64,000 nt of DNA from Spirochaetia bacterium (GTDB lineage: Bacteria; Spirochaetota; Spirochaetia; Treponematales; Treponemataceae), in the NCBI GenBank assembly GCA_900767955.1, contig CAAGBC010000014.1:18281-82280 (forward strand). The letters run 5' to 3'. This document shows, piece by piece, positions 1 to 7,869 of this stretch; positions within the stretch are counted from its first letter, which is position 1, and every line of letters starts with the position of its first letter. A program made the position numbers and the translations under genes. The notes under the pieces were generated by a model that saw only the letters and a list, made by a program, of their open reading frames with translations, ran no database searches and had not been told where the DNA came from.

Positions 1-461
1 CCAAAAGTCCAGAAGGCTGGGCGTCTGGCAGATAATCCAAAAAGACAGAGTCTTGTTGGTGGGTGGTTTCGAAAGGGCAACATTGCCCTTTGCGGGTATC
101 CAAAGGGCAGCGCCTTTTGGTGGCTATGAAGTGGAGAAAAAAAGCGGTGAAAACTTCCTTTTGGGGAAGTTTTCATTTGCCCGCGCTTTTCGCAACGGAA
201 TACGGCTGGTCAAGGCACGCTTCGCTCAAGGCCTTGAGACAGCCGTTTGGCAGGTTTGTTTTGTAATCCTGCCATAGCCAAGGGGTCGAGGGGATATGCC
301 CTCGCACAATAGAAGTTTGTAGCGGATTTTTTGTCAAAACGCGGACAAACTTCTATTGTGTTAGAACTTGGCTACAAGTTCTGGGTGTGCCCAAAGGGCT
401 CTTTTTTATCGGTGAATTGTTGATTTTTCTGATAGCGTAACGTTGCCTTATCTCTGCAAAA
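1..461. other. Gene-free end of the mobile element, rich in hairpins
   Basis: I see no convincing gene in this stretch; the open frames at 53-277 overlap one another, lack ribosome binding sites and have no recognisable protein character. It holds several perfect inverted repeats: an 11-bp stem at 148-158/165-175, a 16-bp stem at 305-320/345-360 and an 8-bp stem at 363-370/375-382. Base composition is more GC-rich than in the chromosome to the right. It probably belongs to the mobilizable element whose genes follow, and the element may continue beyond the left edge of the window. Confidence 0.5.
305..360. repeat. 16-bp perfect inverted repeat with 24-nt loop
   Basis: The arms CACAATAGAAGTTTGT (305-320) and its exact reverse complement (345-360) flank 24 bases. 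Neither arm is followed by a T-run, so a simple terminator is unlikely. A replication, recombination or transfer site of the element is possible, but nothing in the sequence decides between these. Confidence 0.6.
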
Positions 462-462
462 A

Positions 463-517
463 CAAAAAAAGGCCAGACGACAGGCTTTCCGCAAAAAGGA
501 TAACTGTCATCTGACCT
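463..517 (-). terminator. Rho-independent terminator of the mobile-element operon
   Basis: Read on the minus strand, a 14-bp stem (504-517 with 470-483; two G-U type pairs) is followed by a run of seven T and further Ts. It lies 60 bases after the stop of the last minus-strand gene (577-1284), where the terminator of the mob operon is expected. Confidence 0.75.
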
Positions 518-576
518 TAAAAACTTATGTCATAGCTTGGAACTTGCCCCTGAAACAAAATGACATAAACCAATTT

Positions 577-1284
577 TTATCGTTCCATGTCATAATCCCG
601 CTTGTGGAATTTCTTCTTAGTCTGCTCAGGCTCTTGGGCGATTGTTTCACTCAGAACTTTCAGCTTTGCATCCAGAAGCTTTGTAAGAACGATAGCTTGA
701 TTTCCCGCTTTACTGTTCAACCATTTATCAACGTGTTCTGCATGACTTTTTGCCCATGGCTCATTTTTCAAAACAGAATCGAACTGCTTCAAGGCTGAGA
801 AAAGTGCCTTGTTGTCTGGGTCATAAAAGGCGGTGTTCAAAACCGTCTGGATGCTCTGATAGGTCTGCGCTCTGCGTTCTTCTTCCAGAAAAGACTTGCT
901 CGGATTTCTGACTATAAAATCGATTTCTGCATCTTGGTTATCCCTGATAAAGTCAAATAAAAGTCGGTCATGCGTTTGTCTCTGCATCTCTTTCAGCAAT
1001 TCGCATTTTCCGCTTTTAGATATTCCATCAAGCGACTTTTTTACATCAGTGATTAAACTATCGGTCTTGTTTTTGAGAAGCGGTAAAGCTTCCTCTGGAA
1101 TAGAAAGCTTATATTCTTCTTCCTCTTCCTCTGGCTCTAAATCAAAAAAATCAGAATAGAATTCTTCAAAATCCTTTTCGATTTGAGCATCTCTTTCAGC
1201 GCTCATTTTTTCATTCAGGTATTCAACCCAATCTGAAAAATCCATACCTTGTGGAACATATCCACCGTTTGAAAAACTATTCAT
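577..1284 (-). CDS. Hypothetical acidic protein of the mobile element
   Basis: This predicted 235-residue soluble protein has no signal peptide or membrane segment. A strongly acidic patch (E-P-E-E-E-E-E-E) lies near residue 37, and a Lys/Arg-rich tail closes the protein. I do not recognise the family. The start at 1284 is chosen because a strong site (GAGGAG, then TACAACAGT) precedes it; the upstream ATG at 1326 has no such site and overlaps the preceding gene. It is the last gene of the mob-containing minus-strand operon, just before a terminator, so an accessory role in transfer or maintenance is plausible but unproven. Confidence 0.6.
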   Translation of the reverse strand: MNSFSNGGYVPQGMDFSDWVEYLNEKMSAERDAQIEKDFEEFYSDFFDLEPEEEEEEYKLSIPEEALPLLKNKTDSLITDVKKSLDGISKSGKCELLKEMQRQTHDRLLFDFIRDNQDAEIDFIVRNPSKSFLEEERRAQTYQSIQTVLNTAFYDPDNKALFSALKQFDSVLKNEPWAKSHAEHVDKWLNSKAGNQAIVLTKLLDAKLKVLSETIAQEPEQTKKKFHKRDYDMER

Positions 1285-1313
1285 ACTGTTGTACTCCTCT
1301 AAGATGTTGTGTT

Positions 1314-2036
1314 TTAATATCCCCATCCGTCATCACGTCTTGAATGGGTCTTGTTTTTGCGTTCCTGAACTTTCGGAATTTCTTCTCTAATTTCACGAAC
1401 TTCCTTAATCTGGCTGAGGGAGCTTCCTCTCATGCATTTTTCTACGTACTCGCCTAAGTCGGTGCAGTAGCTTTGCCTCATGTCTTCCGCAACAATCATC
1501 AGCTCATCTGGGGTCTTGTTCCAGAAGTGTTTTGCAAAATACTGCGCCTTATGAAGCCATCCGCAGAACTTTTCTTCAAGGCCGTTAAACCATTCGCAAA
1601 GGACTTTTCCATCTCTTCTTCTTGCCATAAGTCTTGCATCATCAAACTTTATGTAATCTGCAAAAGTGAAGTATGGGGTAGCCGCATTGTTGTTGACTTT
1701 CTCGGCCCTTTCTGCGAGTTCCTTAGTTCCCCTCAGCATCTGGTCTAAGGCTCTGTCTTTTTCTTCTACCTCCTTCTTTTTCTTTTTTAGCTTCTGTACG
1801 AACTTGTGAAGGGATTCGGAAGCGTGTTTTCTGGCATTCGATAAGAAAGTCTCTTTTTTTGTGACTTCTTCCTCGCACTCTTTTAACTCCTCTTCCTTGT
1901 CGCTCAGTTTGTATTCCTTGCGCTTAAAGTCGTACTCCTTCTGTTCGACATAAGCGTTATGTTCTTCCTTTGCTTGTTCAAGTTCCTTTACCGTCTGCGC
2001 ATTCTGCTCAGCTTGTTCCGATTCTCCTTCTCCCAT
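1314..2036 (-). CDS. Coiled-coil protein, probable displaced C-terminal part of the relaxase
   Basis: The first ~120 of 240 residues are Glu/Lys-rich heptad-like sequence expected to form a long coiled coil; the second half is mixed and unrecognised. The frame begins inside the relaxase gene and overlaps its last 49 bases. No strong ribosome binding site precedes the ATG. MobV relaxases commonly end in a long coiled coil, while the relaxase here stops just as one begins. The simplest reading is that the two frames were once one protein of about 580 residues, separated by a frameshift. Translational coupling of two real genes is the alternative. Confidence 0.5.
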   Translation of the reverse strand: MGEGESEQAEQNAQTVKELEQAKEEHNAYVEQKEYDFKRKEYKLSDKEEELKECEEEVTKKETFLSNARKHASESLHKFVQKLKKKKKEVEEKDRALDQMLRGTKELAERAEKVNNNAATPYFTFADYIKFDDARLMARRRDGKVLCEWFNGLEEKFCGWLHKAQYFAKHFWNKTPDELMIVAEDMRQSYCTDLGEYVEKCMRGSSLSQIKEVREIREEIPKVQERKNKTHSRRDDGWGY

Positions 2037-3061
2037 TCAGCATTATCAGCGGATTCTTTTTGAACTTCCTTCAGGTCGTTTATAAGCCTTTCTGCAAGTG
2101 CGTGAACATCATGGTTAAGGTTCGGATTTTTTGAAAGAATGTAGTCTTCCGTTGTAAGATGCTCGCGCTTTTCATTCTTCTCTGTTATTTCAAAGCCATG
2201 TGAGCGTGCTATCTTTTTAAGCCGATTCCTCTGTGTATCAGTCCATTGCTGAAGATTTGTTACTACACGCGGTTTTGTAATTTTTTCGCCTTCTTCTGTT
2301 TGTTCTGGCTGCTCAAGCTTTTCTTCAAGCTTTTCAAAACATTTAAGACGCTCACTTAGCGGAACTTCTTCAAGCGTTGCGTTTTGCTTTCTTCTGCGCG
2401 GTTTCTTTCTCAGGCCGTACACTTTTTCTGCGACTTCTGGGTCTACCTCAATGTTTAAGATGCCTTGTTCCATTAAAGCACCATTCATAGAGTTTTGAAT
2501 CTTCTGCCCGCGGTCGCATTTGTACGCAACGGGGATATAATCAAGATGCATGTGGGGCGCACCTTTTATAACTCCGCCATTTCCGTCACTGCGCATTTCA
2601 TCCGCGTGGTAATAAGCGCCGATTACCTTCATGTTCGGATTCTTCTTCTGGAACTCTTCCAGAAATTCCTTGTAAATCTGCTTTCCGACTTCAAGGTCTG
2701 GAAAGCCGTCTTCACAATTTCCGATTGTAATTAAAGCTTCGCGAACGGGTACAAGAACTGCGGATTTCTTTACTTTCTCCCAATAAGTATTGAACTGCCG
2801 TTCCTTCTTTCTCTGCTTGGAGTTGTATTCCCTGAAAGCTTCACCAAAAATCTGTTCGTAGGCTTTTTTTGGTGGAATATCAATCCATGTTTCGTGAAGT
2901 CCGCCTTTTACGATGTGCTCTTGCTTGTCACAATATTTTGGGTCTCTGATATTGTGTTCTCGGCAAGCCTGATAAAGCTTACTTCGTTTTCTTCTGCTTG
3001 AATCAATTCCGTCTTCTTCCATTCCGCCATTATGGAAAGATGCCGTATAGCTTTCGCTCAA
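1988..3061 (-). CDS. MobV/Pre-type plasmid mobilization relaxase
   Basis: This is a DNA-nicking relaxase of the Mob/Pre (MobV) family, expected to cut at the element's oriT and lead conjugal mobilization by a helper. The family metal-binding motif is visible at residues 152-172: H-A-D-E, then P-H-M-H-L, which fits HxDE...PHxH. An N-terminal F-H-N and basic segment matches the family start. At 357 residues it is shorter than many relatives because the coiled-coil tail moves into another frame (1314-2036). The start is supported by GAGGAG followed by TACAAC. A ParB-like gene precedes it and a 14-bp inverted repeat lies 40 bases upstream. Confidence 0.75.
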   Translation of the reverse strand: MSESYTASFHNGGMEEDGIDSSRRKRSKLYQACREHNIRDPKYCDKQEHIVKGGLHETWIDIPPKKAYEQIFGEAFREYNSKQRKKERQFNTYWEKVKKSAVLVPVREALITIGNCEDGFPDLEVGKQIYKEFLEEFQKKNPNMKVIGAYYHADEMRSDGNGGVIKGAPHMHLDYIPVAYKCDRGQKIQNSMNGALMEQGILNIEVDPEVAEKVYGLRKKPRRRKQNATLEEVPLSERLKCFEKLEEKLEQPEQTEEGEKITKPRVVTNLQQWTDTQRNRLKKIARSHGFEITEKNEKREHLTTEDYILSKNPNLNHDVHALAERLINDLKEVQKESADNAEWEKENRNKLSRMRRR

Positions 3062-3100
3062 TGTTGTACTCCTCGGGCAGGCATTTTCTTTTGGCTTTTA

Positions 3101-3134
3101 GGGAATTAAGGCTTTTGGGTAAGCCTTAATTCCC
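3101..3134. repeat. 14-bp perfect inverted repeat upstream of mob, candidate oriT
   Basis: GGGAATTAAGGCTT (3101-3114) and its exact complement (3121-3134) enclose 6 bases. It lies between the ParB-like gene and the start of the relaxase gene. No T-run follows on either strand, so it is not an ordinary terminator. MobV relaxases nick next to inverted repeats usually located just upstream of mob, so this is the best oriT candidate in the window; the function is inferred. Confidence 0.45.
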
Positions 3135-3150
3135 GTCTTTCGTGGCGGTG

Positions 3151-3961
3151 TTACGCGCTCAGGGATTTTTCAAGGGCTTCAAGTGATACTCCCTTTCTAA
3201 TTTCTGCGATAGCGTGGCGCACACCTTTAGCAAAGGCCTCTTCCGTCAAGAAAGCTGCCTTTGCGTCTGGCTTTTCTTCCTCTGCGGTTGGTTCGGCTTT
3301 CTGCTCTGCTTCGGCCTTTGGTTCTGACGTTGGGGCGGTGGATACCTTCGGCTTTTCTGTCTTTGGCTTCTTCTCCTGAATCTGATTGAAAACCTGATTC
3401 ATGCTCAATTCGTCTTTTTTGATGGCTTCTAACTGCTCTGGGGTGGCTTCCTTCAAAACGACTCTTGTTTTTTCAACGGTCTTTGAAGAAACTCCAATCT
3501 GCTTTGCAATTATTTCAGATGCCTTTCCTTTTTCGCCTGACATGTGGCCTTTGCCTTTTTTCAAAATTGAAATTGGCGACTGCATCTAAAAGTGCCTGAC
3601 CGCTGAGGTTTCTGCGGTTTATCTGCTCTTTGATTGCAAAAGTCTTGGCTTCTTCCATGTTTGCAAAATTGTGAACGATGCAAGGAATTGTCTTGTTCCC
3701 TAAGCTTTCCCATGCGGTTTTGCGTGTGTGTCCGTCAATTAAGATGTATTCCTTTCCGCACTTCCAGATGTGGATTTCATGTCCTGACTTGAAGCCTTCT
3801 TCTTGCATGGACTTCTTCATCTTTTCGAGTACGTCTTCTTCCATAACCAAAAGCTTCTGGAACTCTGGGATAAGAACAATGTCCTTGATTTTGAGAGTTT
3901 TCTTCTCTGAGATTTTCTGAATGGTATCTTTTACCATGCTGATAATGTCATTAATTTTCAT
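3151..3961 (-). pseudogene. ParB-like partition protein, split by a frameshift
   Basis: Two overlapping frames make up one ParB-like protein. The first (3515-3961) has the ParB N-terminal domain, including L-I-D-G-H-T-R-K and E-Q-I-N-R-R-N-L-S. The second (3151-3585) continues with K-A-S-E-I-I-A-K-Q-I-G-V-S-S-K-T-V, the DNA-binding helix-turn-helix expected next, then a Pro/Ala/Glu-rich tail. The frames meet at a run of six A (plus-strand T 3556-3561); five would restore a continuous protein of about 268 residues. The event could be a real frameshift, slippage-based recoding or a sequencing error. In an intact element the protein would help maintenance or regulate genes. Confidence 0.7.
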
Positions 3962-4046
3962 ATGTTTATTCTCTAGTTGTTGGTTTTATTAGATTCACCG
4001 ACAGCCTGAATAATTAAGTCAGACTGCCAGTACCGATTTAAATTGT

Positions 4047-4244
4047 TTAAGCTGATTTCTGCAAGCGTTCAACGAATGCCAGAACATCAGATTTCTTGTA
4101 CTTCCTGCGGCTTCCATCTTTGATTACCTTTTTTCTGAGCCATTCATAACGCTCTGCGGTAAAGAAAGATGATGAAGCGCATCTCAAGAACTCAATTACT
4201 TCTTTTTGAAGCAAGAGTTCTTCTGTTAATGCTTCTTTTTTCAT
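4047..4244 (-). CDS. Small helix-turn-helix protein, excisionase-like
   Basis: This 65-residue basic protein resembles the HTH_17/excisionase type: a helix with E-F-L-R-C-A-S-S, a middle Y-E-W-L-R-K-K, then the R-R-K-Y-K-K-S-D-V-L-A-F-V wing and helix that ends such proteins. A good ribosome binding site (GAGGAG, TAC) precedes the ATG. It lies just downstream of the integrase gene on the same strand, the usual place for a recombination directionality factor. Its job is probably to bind att-site DNA and favour excision, or to regulate the element's genes. Confidence 0.6.
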   Translation of the reverse strand: MKKEALTEELLLQKEVIEFLRCASSSFFTAERYEWLRKKVIKDGSRRKYKKSDVLAFVERLQKSA

Positions 4245-4316
4245 CTGCGGGTACTCCTCTTGTTGTAAATTTTTTATTTCAAACTGCCATATGCGAGGTT
4301 TATGACAGTTTAATTT

Positions 4317-5708
4317 TTAAGCAATTTTATTTTTGCTTTCACCAGTGCACGGAAGTAATTTTTGATTTTCTGGAAAATCGTCAATGATTGTATATTCAAC
4401 TTCTTCGACAGCCAGTTTTTCAAAAATTGGTGCAAAAAGTTTTTCAGAAGTTTCAGCAATAGTCTTTAAGGCTGACTCTTTTTTGATATGATTTGCATAA
4501 TGGGCAAAAATCTTATCACTTTTGTGTCCGGAACCTATCATACAGATTCTCTGGTCTCCGATTTCTGAAAGTGTTGCCGTACACCATCCATGCCTGAAGC
4601 TATGGAAACAAATCTTTTCAGGATCTGAATAACCAATTGATTTCAATGCCTCTCTCATATATTTAGCCTATGCATCAGCATCCATTGGTCTGTCAGCCTT
4701 TTTCTTACTGAAGAATACATATGCCGACAAATCCTGCTTCCATGGATTTTTCATTAGCTGCTGTATTATCATATTGCGCAGTTGCTGAGGAATTAAAATT
4801 TCTCTTTCATCTCCGTTTTTTGGAGACTTAAGGCCATCATATTTTCCCCATGAATGGCGGATGTAGATTCTGTCGTCCCCGATGTCCTGGGCTCTCAGTG
4901 CAGCAATTTCTCCCTGACGCATTCCTGTGTAGCTTGCAATGAGGCATGCAAGTTTTGCCGCATCATTTTTCCATTTGGCAGCAAAAATGGCTCTTGTCTC
5001 TTCCATTGTGAGAATTGCTCTTTCTTTAGATTTTTCACAAGGTTTGATGATTCCGTCATAGCAGTTGATTTCAGTAAGCCCATGAAGAAATGCCCATTTC
5101 ATTGAAACAGTCATTGCATGAATAATTGATTTCACGGATTTAGGTGCAAGTTTCTGAGTTGATTCAACTTCGTAGATTTTGTTGATGTCGTTACGGGTTA
5201 TTTCTCCGAGAAGTTTTCCTTCAATGATTGGTTTCCAATAATTGATTATGATACGGGTCATTTTATTGGAATGTTTTTTGTGGAATGATTTGCCTCTAAG
5301 ATGCAGTTCCCGAATATATGGCGATTTGTCATAATCCCAGAACTCAAGAAGGTACTCCATTGCATCACGCGCAGCTTTAGTCTCAGTACGGATTGCGGAC
5401 TTGATGTAGTTGCGTTCTTTGAGAATGTTTATAATTTGATTGATTTCTGAATCAGAAAAATCATGTGTTTTAAGCTGATTCAAAATAGAAAGGGTATCAA
5501 GAGAAGTTTTGATTTCAGATTTTTCTTTTCTTGAAACTCGTTTAGGGATAGCACCTGCTACAACCCATTCCATAACGACTTTTTCAGCCTCGGATTTGGA
5601 TTCTTTTCCAGTGCTTTTGTTGTTAGAAAGACTTCCGTCTGAAAGTCTGATCTGCGCATACCAGTATGGCGAATTGCGCATTTTAAACAACAAATAGGAT
5701 TTGTTCAT
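4317..5708 (-). pseudogene. Tyrosine site-specific integrase, interrupted by an in-frame TAG
   Basis: This is a phage/ICE-type tyrosine recombinase of about 463 codons. An N-terminal AP2-like arm, a SAM-like core-binding domain and the catalytic domain follow in order. The first catalytic Arg is in Y-T-G-M-R-Q-G-E-I; after the break come H-S-F-R-H-G-W (box II) and the nucleophile region F-A-H-Y-A-N-H. A TAG codon at 4668-4670 lies between them in the same frame, with three sense codons before the next Met. Translation would end before box II, so the main product should be inactive. It would have mediated integration and excision of the element at the left of the window. Confidence 0.8.
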
Positions 5709-5863
5709 ATAGGTCCTTATCTGGGCAGACAGGAACGCATAAATAATTTACAATATTATTAAGATTTTGTAAATGTTTTTCCCAAAGTCACTATTTTTAC
5801 TTAAACTGCTTACTTAATATGCCATTTTCTGTTTTTTTATGGTATAATTTAGTAAGCAATCTG

Positions 5864-5900
5864 ATACTGTAATCCTTTATATATTAAGGAGTTACAGTAT
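5864..5900. repeat. Inverted repeat upstream of the integrase
   Basis: ATACTGTAA (5864-5872) pairs with TTACAGTAT (5892-5900), with an inner CCTT/AAGG pair. It lies in the 283-base gap between the integrase start and the Nudix gene, where an attachment site or integrase-binding repeats could be. I could not find a matching partner to define att ends. Confidence 0.35.
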
Positions 5901-5991
5901 TCTTAGTCAAAACGAATATTTTTTACGAGGGGGCTTTTCGGGGTTCCGCCGTCTACCGCGGCTCCAAACCTTCGGTTCAGCTACGCTGCCC

Positions 5992-6420
5992 CTACAATCC
6001 CTTGCCAAATAAAATCTCTTCAACCTTTTTTAATACATCTACATCCGCAGGAAGCCACTCCACGCTGTAAAGATTTTCAGAAGTTAGCCACTTTGCACAA
6101 TCATGTTCCACAAGCGTAATTTCCTGCTGCCCCAAAAGTTCACAAGCAAAACAATCCATAGAAAGATGGAACTTCGGATAATCGTATTCTATCGTGTGAA
6201 TCTTTTTCCCCACCGAAATTTCCACAGCCAATTCTTCCTGAATTTCCCGAATCAATGCATTTTCAGGCAACTCCCCTTCTTCAATCTTTCCCCCAGGGAA
6301 TTCCCATCCACCTTTAAAATCACCATACCCACGCTGCGTTGCAAGAACTTGTTTTTGCGGAGTATCACGAAAAATGAGTGCTGCTACTACATGAATTGTT
6401 TTTAGTGCGGGGTTAGACAT
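5992..6420 (-). CDS. mutT: Nudix hydrolase, MutT/CTP-pyrophosphohydrolase type
   Basis: This 142-residue single-domain Nudix enzyme hydrolyses nucleoside triphosphates to monophosphate and pyrophosphate. The Nudix box (residues 44-66) reads G-K-I-E-E-G-E, seven residues, then R-E-I-Q-E-E-L-A-V, which matches GX5EX7REUXEEXGU except Ala for the last Gly. The length and W-L-P-A-D near the end fit the MutT/NudG group that removes oxidised or modified dNTPs. It lies 5 bases after a remnant of a DUF3427 helicase gene on the same strand, and I recall such pyrophosphohydrolases accompanying those helicases. The substrate cannot be read from sequence. Confidence 0.8.
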   Translation of the reverse strand: MSNPALKTIHVVAALIFRDTPQKQVLATQRGYGDFKGGWEFPGGKIEEGELPENALIREIQEELAVEISVGKKIHTIEYDYPKFHLSMDCFACELLGQQEITLVEHDCAKWLTSENLYSVEWLPADVDVLKKVEEILFGKGL

Positions 6421-6425
6421 TTGAG

Positions 6426-6677
6426 TTATCCTTCAAAGTAATTATATAAATTTTGGGGAACAGGTGTTTCCATATCAAATTGAATATTCACAACAGTTTC
6501 CCCAGATTTCATTGTTGTATCTAAATAGGAATTATAATTCATTTTTCCAAGATAGTAAAAGTCCGTTCCTTCTGCATCATCTTTTTTTATAAAAAGCATT
6601 ACACGAATGTTATTTCGTGGTTGATTAATAATCGTTGCAACTTCTTCAGATTCAGAAGTTCTGCGACTTCGGCTCAT
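6426..6677 (-). pseudogene. C-terminal remnant of a DUF3427 superfamily II helicase
   Basis: The 83 residues contain D-F-Y-Y-L-G-K-M-N and later V-V-N-I-Q-F-D-M-E-T-P-V, which match the C-terminal end of the DUF3427 domain found in large superfamily II helicases. The reading frame stays open upstream of the first Met to about 6768, including I-D-N-T-I-F-S-W, which also fits the domain. The Met at 6677 is therefore probably internal. No helicase motor is present in the window, so this is a truncated relic. It directly precedes the Nudix gene, a pairing that supports the identification. Any protein made would be unlikely to be functional. Confidence 0.6.
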
Positions 6678-6810
6678 CCAACTAAAAATAGTATTATCTA
6701 TGATTATGAGAAATAAAACCAGATTGCAAACTTTGTAAAAGGTGATTTCCGTCGATACTTTTTTGATACTTTAAACGAACGTTTTTTGTGGCAGGTCACT
6801 TAATCTATAC

Positions 6811-6839
6811 TTGACTTCTGTGTAAAAATGAACGATATT
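6811..6839 (+). promoter_or_regulatory. Promoter of the toxin-antitoxin operon
   Basis: TTGACT at 6811-6816 and GATATT at 6834-6839 are separated by 17 bases, a good fit to a sigma-70 promoter. A palindrome overlaps the start region just downstream, and the antitoxin ATG follows at 6886. Confidence 0.5.
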
Positions 6840-6842
6840 TTA

Positions 6843-6860
6843 TTCGTAAAATATTACGAA
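6843..6860. promoter_or_regulatory. Palindromic operator of the toxin-antitoxin operon
   Basis: TTCGTAA (6843-6849) and TTACGAA (6854-6860) form a perfect inverted repeat with a 4-base centre, immediately after the -10 element and 25 bases before the antitoxin gene. Phd/YefM antitoxins repress their own operons through such sites, so this is a likely autoregulatory operator. Confidence 0.5.
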
Positions 6861-6885
6861 ACTTTTTAAGAAAAAGAGGTTTACT

Positions 6886-7131
6886 ATGCCTTGTATAAAA
6901 CCTGTGTCAGATTTACGAAATTATAATGAAGTTCTTCAAAATGTAACTGAAGATTCTCCTGTATTTTTAACAAAAAATGGGCGAGGAACTTATGCAATTC
7001 TTACTATAAAGGAATATGAAAAACTGAGTGCTACTGTAAAACTATTCTCTGAACTATCAAAAGGGGAAGAAACTGCAAAAGAAAAAGGTTGGATTGATTC
7101 CAAAGATGTAAAAGAAATTTTGGGATTATAA
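6886..7131 (+). CDS. Phd/YefM-type antitoxin
   Basis: This 81-residue antitoxin of a type II system has the Phd/YefM N-terminal DNA-binding fold: I-K-P-V-S-D-L-R-N-Y at residues 4-13, then P-V-F-L-T-K-N-G-R-G and a final E-Y-E-K-L helix. The C-terminal third would be the flexible toxin-neutralising arm. The ribosome binding site AGAGG lies at the expected distance. Its stop codon is immediately followed by the toxin ATG, so the pair is translationally coupled. It should bind the toxin and repress its own promoter through the palindrome at 6843-6860. Confidence 0.8.
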   Translation: MPCIKPVSDLRNYNEVLQNVTEDSPVFLTKNGRGTYAILTIKEYEKLSATVKLFSELSKGEETAKEKGWIDSKDVKEILGL

Positions 7132-7443
7132 ATGGAATACAACATAAAACTTTCCCCAAAAGCAATTGAAGATTTACAAGAGATAAAATCGTATATCGAA
7201 AACGATTTGCAAAATCCAATTGCAGCCAAAAATACACTTAATAAAATTATTTCAACATATGAAGATTTATCAATTTTTCCAGAAAGTGGAATTCCTGTTC
7301 AAAAATATGTCCCATTTGCAACTGATTATCGTTTTGTTCTTGCAAATAATTATTCTATTTTTTATAGAATTTCAAACGAAGATATATTAATTATAAGAAT
7401 TCTTTATTCAAAACGTGATTTTTTAAACATTTTGTTTTCCTAA
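7132..7443 (+). CDS. RelE/ParE-superfamily toxin
   Basis: This 103-residue toxin belongs to the ParE/RelE fold. The start S-P-K-A-I-E-D-L-Q-E-I and the Y-I-E-N-D helix are typical of ParE-like members, and the end R-I-L-Y-S-K-R-D-F fits the last beta strand. ParE members inhibit DNA gyrase, while RelE members cut mRNA on the ribosome; sequence alone favours the ParE side without proving it. The gene starts directly after the antitoxin stop. The system may stabilise this accessory region or act in phage defence. Confidence 0.75.
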   Translation: MEYNIKLSPKAIEDLQEIKSYIENDLQNPIAAKNTLNKIISTYEDLSIFPESGIPVQKYVPFATDYRFVLANNYSIFYRISNEDILIIRILYSKRDFLNILFS

Positions 7444-7612
7444 AAAATATCTCAAGATCTAAAATTGCCCTGACTTATTAGAACCAACTCTTTTGATTTT
7501 TTCTTATTATAAACCATGCAATTTTTCAAAGATTTGAAATAGAATAACAAAATCTATCCAAAAACAAAGAAATGTGCTATATTAAAAATGATTGATAAAA
7601 GGAGGTATGAAC

Positions 7613-7867
7613 ATGTGCCAAGTTGCAGTAAAAATTCCAGATGCTGTACTGTTTGATACTCATATGACAGCAGAACAGACAGATTCATTTGTAAAACAAA
7701 CATTAGCATTGCATTATTATATTAAATGTCATATCTCTCTTGGATATTGTGCAGAAATAGCAGGAATGACAAAAGAAGATTTTATAAAATTCTTAGGTGA
7801 AAACCATATATCAATTTTTCATTACGATAACAAAAATGACTTTATGGAAGAATTAGAAATTTGTTAA
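7613..7867 (+). CDS. Small UPF0175-like protein, possible orphan antitoxin
   Basis: This 84-residue protein contains Y-C-A-E-I-A-G-M-T-K-E-D-F-I-K-F-L, a helix-turn-helix-like segment close to the UPF0175 family. That family is often found as the antitoxin or regulator beside PIN-type toxins. The start at 7613 is chosen because GGAGG (7601-7605) lies seven bases upstream; the earlier ATG at 7607 is too close to it. No partner toxin follows: the next gene is on the opposite strand. It may be an orphan left from a broken pair. Confidence 0.6.
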   Translation: MCQVAVKIPDAVLFDTHMTAEQTDSFVKQTLALHYYIKCHISLGYCAEIAGMTKEDFIKFLGENHISIFHYDNKNDFMEELEIC

Positions 7868-7869
7868 TT

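Noticed and set aside
53..277. Two overlapping open frames at the left edge
   Set aside because: They lack a ribosome site and protein-like composition, and lie across hairpins.
6775..6784. Possible Mpi invertase site (ACGAACGTTT)
   Set aside because: No inverted partner was found, and my recollection of the consensus is uncertain.
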